Below are positions 56,375 through 64,000 of a stretch of DNA of 64,000 nucleotides, in pieces. The DNA comes from Pomphorhynchus laevis. Its lineage: Eukaryota; Acanthocephala; Palaeacanthocephala; Echinorhynchida; Pomphorhynchidae. A program made the position numbers and the translations under genes. The notes beneath the pieces are model-generated. The model was given only the letters and a program-made list of their open reading frames with translations. It had not been told where the DNA came from and ran no database searches. Numbering within the stretch: the stretch's first letter is position 1; every line of letters starts with the position of its first letter. The stretch lies in NCBI GenBank assembly GCA_012934845.2, contig WNNJ02000646.1:62001-126000 (forward strand), read 5' to 3'.

Positions 56375-58710
56375 AACATATGATGGGAGATCCCGTAATC
56401 TTCTAAGGTTACGCCGCCGAGTTTCAGCGAAATTGGCTGACGGAGATATTTGTGGTGCTGTTAGACTACTTTCGTCATAGAAATCGTTTGCTACAAACAA
56501 AGAAGAAATTCTTGCCGTGCTCCAACCCTTACACCCATCCTCAAACGAAACAGTTCCCATTCCTCCATCGATTGATGAAGATGATCAGTCTCATCAACGT
56601 TTAATTTCCGAACTTCGGAGCGCAATCGATTCCTTTCCCAGCGGCTCTGGTCACGAATTGGACGGACTTCGTCCCCAACATTTAAAGGATCTGGTTTCCT
56701 TTGCAGCCGGTGAAGGCGGCCACATTATTCTCAATGCACTAGCACTGACAGTGGACCGAATAGTTGGTGGTAGGTTATCCCCTGAAGTTATCCACATCAT
56801 ATTCTCGGCATCCATATGTGCACTGGAGAAAAAGGGAGGTGAGGTTCGTCCCATTGCAATCGGCACGACCATTCGACGCGTTGCCTCGAAGCTACTCTCC
56901 AAATGAGTGACAAACAAGGTCGGTGGTCATCTTCGTGCAGTTCAATTAGGTTGCTGCACTCCTTGTGGCGCGCAACTATAGTTCATTCCTCAAGAATGTT
57001 CGTTGAGAACACTTCAGTGCCCTTTGTTGTGGTAAAATGCGACTTCAAAAATGCTTTCAACACTGCCAGCTGCATAACCCTAGTCGATGCCGTGAAGAAT
57101 CATGCACCTGAAGCATTGCCATACTTTTACATGGCTTACGGATCTAAAACCCCACTTGTGTATGAAGACCAAATTATATAGTCATTGTCAGGATTGCAAC
57201 AAGGAGACCCCCTCGGGCCCATAGGCTTTACTCTAGCCGTCAACCCACTAACCCACTCACTTAAGGCGCACTTTAACGTCTGGTATTTGAATGACGCAAC
57301 TATCGGGGGTGACCCATTTGAAATGTTGTCTGATTTAAGTCAAATAGTTAATGACTCTTTGAAACTTGGTCTCTACTTGAATTCGCGAAAGTGCCAATTG
57401 TTGCTAATGAATGTCCATGATGAGGGACAACGTCAGATGATTGTCGAACGATTTTAATTTATTTGCCTAGGGATGTATGTTATTTCTATAAACAAGCTAA
57501 GTCTTTTAGGAAGCTGCGTTTTAGCAGCTAATTGTGCAGAGGAAGTAAAAGGATCTTGCCGCAATTGGATCTTCCCAAGCTCCTTTACAAACTACGCTCA
57601 GCCCCATTTTTTAAACACCTTGATGAGCTGCAAAAGCTGGATTCTATGATGAAGAGCTATCTTGCAAGTATTCTTAACTGTCACCTAACAGAGGAAGCAT
57701 GACGCAAAGCCGCACTTCCTGTATTATATGAGGTATCTGGATTCGTAACACAATTGGTGTTGCCTTATCTGCCTTTTTATCGTCCTATTGTGCTTCCAGT
57801 GTCAACGCTAAGTGCATTTTAGGATTGAGCTCTCAACCACTATGCTGGCACTATTGTATTGGATTACAGGAATGACTATCCAAAACTGGAAAATCTTAGC
57901 ACCTAAAAATGATACCAAGCAGTCCGTCTGGGATTTACCCATCATCAAGCAGATACACAGTAGAATGTCTTCATGTTTGCAATATGAGGCCACTAAGGCG
58001 AGATGGATCGCTGTCTCAACACACGAGTCAGGTTCTTCGCTCAATGCGCTACCAATTTCTGCCCTGGGAATCCGGATAGGAAATGAGGCGGTGAGAATTG
58101 CCATTTCCCTGAGACTCGGTCTTCCTATCTGTACCCCTCATCGATGCCGTTGCGATGTAATGATAGACGCGACAGGCCGACATGATATTGCCTGTAGGAG
58201 ATCAGCAAGCCTCTTCCCACGTCATGTAATCAAATTCTCAGCAGAGCTTTGAACTCAACGAACGCTCCCAATATTCTGGAACCACCCAATTTGTGTAGGT
58301 TAGATAATCGCCATCCTTACGGTGTCACTGTTTTTCCGTGGCGCGAAGGTAAATGCCTTCTTTGGGATTCTACTGGAGTGGATACGCTGCTACGAGCAAT
58401 CTGAGGCATGCCTTGAGTGGTTGTAGTGGAGCGGCGAGTTGGGCAGAGGAAAGGAAGATCGCAAAGTATTCTGATCTGTGTAACTCCCATCATTTCATTC
58501 CCTTTGGGGTCAAGAGACATATGGGGCACTGGATAAGTCTGCAAAATCTCCTTGCAATGAAATCGGCAATAGATTGGAAAAAAGTTTCAGGAGATAATTG
58601 GGCGCACTCTTATTTATTCATGAATGTGAGTTTGGTCATCCAGAGAGGCAACGCAGACAGTGTTCTTGCGACATCTGACGGAGGCAGACTGTTGCTGACG
58701 AGGAGCTGAC
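56375..58710 (+). mobile_element. LINE with C-terminal restriction-like endonuclease, broken
   Basis: A single ORF is recognisable from about 56,375 to the stop near 58,708: an N-terminal helical region, an RT, a Cys/His segment and a PD-(D/E)xK-like nuclease. It has no APE endonuclease at the N-terminus, unlike the other LINEs in the window. This order is that of the R2/R4-like group of non-LTR elements; the exact clade is not known to me. No 3' tail or target duplication is evident. Confidence 0.8.
56400..58708 (+). pseudogene. Reverse transcriptase with restriction-like endonuclease domain, broken
   Basis: N-terminus: RRVSAKLADGDICGAVRLLSS (near 56,415), then PSGSGHELDGLRPQHLKDL near 56,640. 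RT: CALEKKGGEVRPIAIGTTIR (near 56,818), VVKCDFKNAFNT (motif A, near 57,030), GLQQGDPLGPIGF (motif B, near 57,188) and WYLNDATIGG (motif C, near 57,280), where N stands for the first catalytic Asp of YLDD, and GLYLNSRKCQL. After the RT: a CxC-H zinc-like segment (CTPHRCRCDV, then GRHDIACRRSASLFPRH near 58,170) and the nuclease core GVTVFPWREGKCLLWDSTGV near 58,320, in which D and the K/D pair of PD-(D/E)xK can be placed. Several shifts and stops break it. Confidence 0.82.
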
Positions 58711-58739
58711 AACTAGCACATTGAGAACAACTAATTTCA

Positions 58740-60013
58740 ATTTGATTTTAGCTGTTTGAACGTTATTTATCAAATATAAATTTTCTTTTAAAATAAAACT
58801 AATTAGTAAAAAAGTTATCCCTTAATTTAAGTTCTGATGTCTTTTAATACTTCGTCGTACTGATTGATGTCTTTTAATACTTCGTTGTATTAATTGATGT
58901 CCTTTGAAAATGACTAAAAAATTATACGACATTGATATAAATTTATACTAAATGAATTTATACTAAAAAATTATAAGACATCGAAACCTTTGGTGCGTTA
59001 GGTATAAAGGCTAGACTTCAAACATGAATTAGCTCGGCGAATAACGGCAGCGACAGCAGAGCGACTGTCTACATAATTCTTGTTGCATAGACTGAGCGTT
59101 GACATCCCACGGGGCAATGCGTTTTGGCACAGCTGACAGGACGAGGGTCGACATGATTTGGATATCGACTATTAATTATAGTTTTTATTCAACTTATATA
59201 TACGCCATGTGTATGTTTATAATATTTATTAATAAAATTAATCAATTAAAAATAAAAAAATAAAAAGCCATTTTTTAATTATTTGTTATAAAACCGAACT
59301 ACGCGTATTCTTCTATAAACCTTAAATTCCGTAACCCTGACGTTATATTGTACGTTATTATACAATTGAATTTTGGGGATATCGATAGAGATTTATCTAA
59401 ATTAATTAAAAAACTTATTTCTTTGAAATTTTATTGATTAATAGAACAAAAAAGTGAGTTAAAAGGTTTTATTCCAAAAGGATTATAATATGTCAATAGA
59501 TATTGCTATCATCTTTAGAAATTTGTAAACAATTCGATTTTTTTTATCAATTAAGATGATAGCATGAGCTATCTAAATATTGTGAAATATAAAGTTTATA
59601 TATCAAACTACATATGGTTCAATATCATAAAGTTCAATAGCAAACTACATATGGATCATACTTTTGATCGATATTAAAGTTTGTTTTCTTGAAACTATTG
59701 CTCATATATTTTTATCAAGTAGAACGAAATTCCAGAACGCATAGAATGCGGAAATTTAGCAAATAATTACTTATATTGTAGACTTCAATTCACGTATTTC
59801 TTCTTATTAGTTAATGATAGTTTTATAGACATGATACGAAATCCAATGGAATTTTGATAGGAAAGCACGGTTACAATGTACTTGCCTCGGTGTCATAGGT
59901 TATAATCAGTCCGGTTTGCAGAGAGGCTAAAAAATGGACAAAAAGGCTTAAAAATGCTAATAATTAGCAAACAATTACTTATAGTGTAGACTTCAATTCA
60001 TGTATTTCTTCAT
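58740..60013. other. AT-rich spacer with short repeats
   Basis: A 27-30 bp tandem phrase (TTGATGTCTTTTAATACTTC) lies at about 58,836-58,905 in 2.5 copies. A roughly 90-bp segment (AATTACTTATA, then TTAGTTAATGAT, then ACATGA) at 59,760-59,845 recurs at 59,958-60,048, where it forms the left arm of the palindrome. No gene is seen. Confidence 0.55.
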
Positions 60014-60183
60014 ATTAGTTAATGATGGTATTATATACATGACATGAAGAAAGTTTTCTTTATTCTGCAAGCTTTCAACACACAGTGTCCTTTTAAAGCT
60101 TGAAAAGGATACTGTGTTGAAAGCTTGCAATAATAAAGAAAACTTTTTTCTTATCATGTCTATAAAACCATCATTAACTAATT
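60014..60183. repeat. Large imperfect palindrome, about 75-bp arms
   Basis: The left arm begins ATTAGTTAATGATGG at 60,014 and ends near 60,092. The right arm runs from GGATACTGTGTTGAAAGC at 60,107 to AACTAAT at 60,183. Only a few mismatches are visible, and the loop is about 14 nt and AT-rich. An earlier partial copy of the left arm at 59,760-59,845 suggests a foldback or MITE-like element, or a local inversion-duplication. Confidence 0.85.
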
Positions 60184-60300
60184 AATTATATATACGTTAT
60201 GTGTATCTTAAAAATCTTTTACATTTTGAGAACTTAGTAAGTTCTGAATACATTGATTGTTGTAATCAATTCACACGAGGATAATTTATGTAATTCATGT

Positions 60301-60715
60301 AATTCACACGAAGATAATTTATGAAGCCGACTAAATGATGATACTCGCTCGTGTATGCAATTGTTCATTCTATTTACCTGGCAGATTCCGGTTTCCTGTC
60401 AAGAAAATTCAAAAGACAGATTGTCGGTTGTTTCCGTCAACTGTAGTGCTATCTCCGTCCTTTTGTTACAAAAGACGGATACAACGTACTGTTTGCACAA
60501 TTGGAAATGTTTTCCTTACAAACTGTATCGTTTGTTTTTACAGAAAGGCAGCAGAGGAAAATTTCAGCAGATCATTAAAGGACCGAAACACGAAATGTAG
60601 GCGTAGGCTCACTGCTGATGAGGTCCACCTACGCTGATTGTAGTGTACAGTGCTGCATCTAGGATTAAAGAATTCACACGAGGATAATTTTTGAAGCCGA
60701 CCAAATGATGATTGT
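60301..60715 (+). repeat. R370 repeat, copy 2 (370-bp unit with repeated ends)
   Basis: The phrase AATTCACACGA-GATAATTT, then GAAGCCGAC, then AAATGATGAT starts at 60,301 and again at 60,671, so one full 370-bp unit plus the start of a second is present. The internal part matches 33,888-34,209. An additional 31-bp duplication of the same phrase precedes it at 60,270. It contains GGACCGAAAC (60,580-60,589) and CTGATGAGGTCC (60,615-60,626), the conserved strands of a hammerhead with complementary GGACC/GGTCC stems but in permuted order. The hairpin GCGTAGG/CCTACGC (60,601-60,607 and 60,628-60,634) competes with it. An 81-codon frame (60,355-60,600) has no known similarity. Confidence 0.75.
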
Positions 60716-60771
60716 TGTAATGTTAAATAAATCTAGTTTAAATAAAAAGTTTACATTTTATACAAAATTAT

Positions 60772-60786
60772 TTTTATTGTAAACTT
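60772..60786. repeat. Target-site duplication of RTE insertion, left copy
   Basis: TTTTATTGTAAACTT here is identical to 63,484-63,498. The last bases may overlap the (CTT)n tail of the element. Confidence 0.85.
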
Positions 60787-63483
60787 CTTCTTCTTCTTCT
60801 TAGCGTTTATCCCGTATGACGGGGTCCGCTTGCCACGATCGTTGACGCCAAAATGCCTTCTTTGCTGCGTCTTTGGGCGTGAGTCCGACCATTTTCATGT
60901 TCTTAAGAAGGGTATCCATCCATCTTTTCTGTGGTCTTCATATTGGTCTCTTTCCGTCGACCTCGATTTGAAATGGTGCCTGCGCTAATGTGTTCACGTC
61001 TGCCCTCATTACATGTCCATACCATCGCAGCCTTGATTCTCTCAGTTTGTCTGCTATGGGTGCTACGCCAAATCGCTTGCGGATGTCTTCGTTACGGACA
61101 TGATCTAGGCGAGTCTTTCCTGCGATCCACCTTAGCATTTTGGTTTCCATGCATCCAAGCTTACGTTCTGCTTCTGCTGTCATTGCCCAGCACTCAGCAC
61201 CGTACATTGCTACAGGCCGTATTACGCTTCTGTAGAACTTCGATTTGAGTTTGTCTGGCATGCGTTTGTCGCACAAAACTCCAGTGGCTGCTCTCCATTT
61301 TGTCCAGCTTGCGTTGATGCGAGTGGTGACGTCTTTTGCCACTCCTCCTGTGCTGGAGATGACTGATCCCAGATATTTGAACGCAGTTGTCTTTGGCAGA
61401 AGCACGCCATTAACTGATATGCTTACATCTTCGTTCTGGTTCGTCGTCATGTACTCTGTTTTGGCTGTGTTCAGTTTCAACCCAAACTGTGCCAGGCGAT
61501 CGTGCCATTGCTGAACTTGTTGCTCGAGGTCATGTTTGTCTTTAGATACCAGCATAACATCGTCGGCATACAGGATGGTCCATGGTGCTTGTCTTAGAAG
61601 GTCTTTCGTAATCACGTCCATAACTATGATGAATAGTAATGGGGAGAGTGCAGATCCTTGGTGCACACCGACTGAAATTGGAAATTCTCTGGATTTTCCC
61701 GCTGCTGTTAGCACATTGCTCGTCGTTCCTTTGTACAACATCTTCACCCATTCGATCAATTCCTCCGGTACTTTTCTGCGTCTCAAAGCGTACCATATAA
61801 GCTTATGAGGTACTCTGTCGAACGCTTTCTCAAGGTCCATAAAAGCTACATGGAGGGGCTGCTTCTTCTCTCTGTGCTTTTCAAGTAGTCTGGCTGAGTG
61901 TATTGCATCGATGGCTCCACAGTTGCGCATAAAGCCTGCCTGGTTGACACTTAGTTTGACGGAGTCACGGATTCTCTTGTCGAGCACTCTCTCGAAGATT
62001 TTCATGGTGTGACTGAGAAGACGAATTGGGCGGTAGTTTTCACAATCTGCTGGGCTTCCTTTCTGCTTCCAGATTGGGATAGTTATGCTTCGACTCCAGT
62101 CTTCTGGCACCTCTTTTGCGTCAACAATCTTCTGGAGAAAATTAGTTAGCCATGGTGTCCACTCATCCGGATTGATTCTCCAGAAGTCCACTGCTAAATC
62201 ATCGGGTCCGTTGGCTTTACCCGGCTTCATCTTCATCATTGCCTCTCTGACCTCTGCACCATTGAGTGGATCGACTTGTGTGTGATTTGGAGTCCCCTCT
62301 GGTATTGGTGGATGTTCAAACTCTTCTGTAAAGATGGCTTTAAAATATCTTCTCCATCTCTCCAGCACGTCTTGTGGGTGTATAATGAGTTTTCCCTGCT
62401 CATTGCTGATACCATGGAACTTCTCGATGTCTGCTGCCTTCTTCCGTCTTGAACGGGCTAGTCGGTACACGCCTTTTTCTCCTTCTCGAGTGTCGAGCTT
62501 TTGGTAGAGGTTATCTAGGTGGTTACTCCTAGCAATAGCCACTTGTTTCCTTGCTTTCTTTTTCGCTCGGTGATATTCATCTTTGTTCTCCTGTGTTTGT
62601 GCTATCCGGAGAGCCTTGTATGAATTTTTCTTTGCCTTCACTGCGTCTTTGACCTCTTCTGTCCAAAACCAAGTTTCTTTGTCGATGTATTTTTGACATG
62701 GCTTGGTGGATCCGAGTATGTGCTTTGCAGCTAGGTGGATCGTGCAGCGCAACGCGGTCCAGGTGTCCTGTACTCCATGTATGCTAGGTAGTCTTATCCG
62801 GGCCAGCTTTGCCTTTGTTCCAACTGTGTCTTCTTCCCTCAGTTTCCACCACTTGATTCGGCTCGTCTTTGTTTGTTCTGGCCTCGGTTTACGGGGGACT
62901 TCAATTTTCAGGTCACATATCAGTGGCTTATGTTGAGTCGCTGTGGTCTCTGATGGAATGACCTTTGTGTCTAGCACCGTCTTCTTGTGTTTTCGCCTCA
63001 CCAGGACAAAATCAATTTGCGACTTCCTGATTTGTGAGCCCGTTCCATGGTAATATGTGTACAGGTGGCTCGGCCTTTTTGTGAAGTTGGTGTTGGTGAT
63101 GGTGAGGTTGTGCGTAGTTGCAAACTCCAGTAGTTGTTCCCCTTCTGCGTTCTTCTCACCTATGCCATATCCACCGTGACATTCACTCTCATCCGTCTGT
63201 CCAACATGGGCATTCATATCACCGGCTATGATCACATAGTCTTCTTCGGGGACTTCTGCCATCTTTTCATCTAGCATTTCCCAGAAGTCCAGCTTCTCTT
63301 TATCTGTGCATCCTGTTTGAGGAGCGTACACAGAGAAGTAGTGTACGGTCGTTTCGCATAATGCCAGCTTAATCTTCATCAACCTCCCAGTGTATCGCGT
63401 CACTTCGCACACTTGGTCTCTGAGTCTCTCTGCTACGACAATGGCTACTCCGTTTCGTGCTGTCTCAGTTCCCATAAGTTTAC
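60784..63483 (-). mobile_element. RTE-type LINE, 5'-truncated, young insertion
   Basis: It is flanked by a 15-bp perfect target-site duplication and, on the minus strand, ends in an (AAG)n tail directly after the stop codon. The 5' end is truncated inside the endonuclease domain. The long open frame, perfect duplication and short tandem tail indicate a recent insertion. From memory, the C-terminal phrases (VLCDKRMPDKLKSKFYRSV, MYGAECW, FGVAPIADKLRESRLRWYGH) are closest to RTE elements of nematodes. Confidence 0.93.
60800..63475 (-). CDS. RTE endonuclease-reverse transcriptase, N-terminally truncated, one in-frame TGA
   Basis: The frame is open for 845 codons (63,475 to 60,941). A TGA at 60,940-60,938 stands in the conserved GKRP-RPQKRW segment, and the frame then continues 45 more codons to TAA at 60,802-60,800, so a single nonsense change separates it from the family's normal end. 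Residues 44-55: VHYFSVYAPQTG; 84-90: AGDMNAH (catalytic D and N); 154-156: IDF; 182: His of TQHKPL; 481-488: YRPIRLLS; 545-553: FMDLEKAFD (RT motif A); 603-612: GVHQGSALSP (B); 636-639: YADD (C). The C-terminus has RLRWYGHVMR. The N-terminal endonuclease strands and the catalytic glutamate are missing, so the product would lack target nicking. The ATG at 63,475 is probably fortuitous. Confidence 0.93.
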
Positions 63484-63498
63484 TTTTATTGTAAACTT
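63484..63498. repeat. Target-site duplication of RTE insertion, right copy
   Basis: Identical to 60,772-60,786. Confidence 0.85.
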
Positions 63499-64000
63499 AA
63501 AAAGATTAATTAGAGGAAAAGCAATTAATTTAGACAAGTCTAATAAATAGAAACTTCGATCGAATTACACTTATTCGACTGAAGGTACCAAGTCTCAATT
63601 TTTAATTTCTAATGAATGTACATTATGATAGAGAGATTTGATGAGGAAACTTTCGTGCATAACAACCATTGGCATTTTATGAAGTTTCACTTATTTTTGA
63701 AGAATATCTAGTTTACACTTCGTTGAAATTTAGATATCGGGACAACAAGGACTCAATCGTTTGTTTATCAAATTTTACTGTAATGTGTAGGACAAGAATT
63801 ATTAAAAGCCTTTATTGTTAGGTATCATTATAAATTTTCCAATAATCGATATTGTTAGTATTATTCGTTATAACAGATTAAAACTAAATGAAAAAATTAA
63901 ATTTATAAATTTTAAATAATTTTTTAAAATTTTAAAGTGTTTAAAATTCCTAACTTGTTAAAATTTTAAAATTGCAAGTGTTTTACTATTATAAATCTGT
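63499..64000. other. AT-rich spacer, no gene
   Basis: No coding region, repeat or other structure is visible up to the window end. Confidence 0.5.

Noticed and set aside
60580-60640. Functional hammerhead ribozyme in R370
   Set aside because: Stem I cannot be formed, stem III is only 3 bp, and the other copy has lost GAAA; it is reported only as hammerhead-like.
60601-60640. Box C/D snoRNA (TGATGA followed by CTGA)
   Set aside because: The two boxes are only about 10 nt apart, and there is no terminal stem or second box pair.
61542-61796. Open frames on the plus strand and in other frames inside the RTE (60,931-62,936)
   Set aside because: They are shadows of the long minus-strand RTE frame and have no independent features.
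1-64000. tRNA, rRNA or recognisable host protein-coding genes
   Set aside because: Scanning by eye gave no cloverleaf with a conserved T-arm, no rRNA blocks, and no exon series of a known host gene.

Overview
This window is AT-rich animal DNA consisting almost entirely of dead or dying transposable elements. I recognise no host gene, tRNA, rRNA or CRISPR array. The element mix (Jockey/I-type, RTE-type and Rex3-like LINEs, a LINE with a restriction-like endonuclease, a Penelope-like element, a ZBED5-like hAT and a Tc1/mariner-like inverted-repeat element) is that of an invertebrate metazoan. The RTE copy reads, from memory, most like nematode RTEs, but the species cannot be fixed from the sequence. 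Element regions are visibly richer in GC than the spacers.

Bases 1-29,290 are dominated by one Jockey/I-type LINE family, here called family J (copies J1-J9, all on +). It has ORF1 (about 400 aa, Gag-like, three zinc knuckles), a 30-34 nt gap, then ORF2 (about 820 aa, APE endonuclease plus reverse transcriptase, no RNase H seen). J4-J9 lie head to tail with almost no spacer. Four junctions carry the same octamer, TTGAATGC, and copies end in short tandem tails that differ between copies. ORF2 is close to uniform between copies, while ORF1 falls into several strongly different types. J6 keeps an intact ORF1; no copy has an intact ORF2. An unclassified repeat (family X) lies at 2,938-3,830 and 8,055-8,945, and a short RTE fragment at 9,640-9,890.

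Bases 29,290-34,500 are very AT-rich and gene-free, apart from a 33-bp tandem repeat, a dispersed palindromic motif and the first copy of a 320-bp repeat (R370). Bases 34,520-38,830 hold two more J copies, head to head. Then come a long-inverted-repeat DNA element (39,528-40,663) and, beside it, a dead hAT with a ZBED5-type transposase. Bases 42,660-46,130 hold nothing recognisable.

Bases 46,135-48,190 hold a 150-bp satellite split by LINE fragments, and the GIY-YIG end of a Penelope-like element. A Rex3-like LINE with tandem 5' repeats lies at 49,840-53,335, family X copy 3 follows to about 55,095, and a LINE with a C-terminal restriction-like nuclease lies at 56,375-58,710. The end of the window holds a large palindrome (60,014-60,183), the second R370 copy and a young 5'-truncated RTE on the minus strand. 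That RTE has an open reading frame of 845 codons and a 15-bp target-site duplication.

The points most worth following are the head-to-tail LINE array with a shared junction octamer, the ORF1/ORF2 mosaicism, a conserved hairpin just after the ORF2 start, repeated snap-back (inverted duplication) scars in dead elements, and the unclassified family X with its repeated splice-acceptor-like module.
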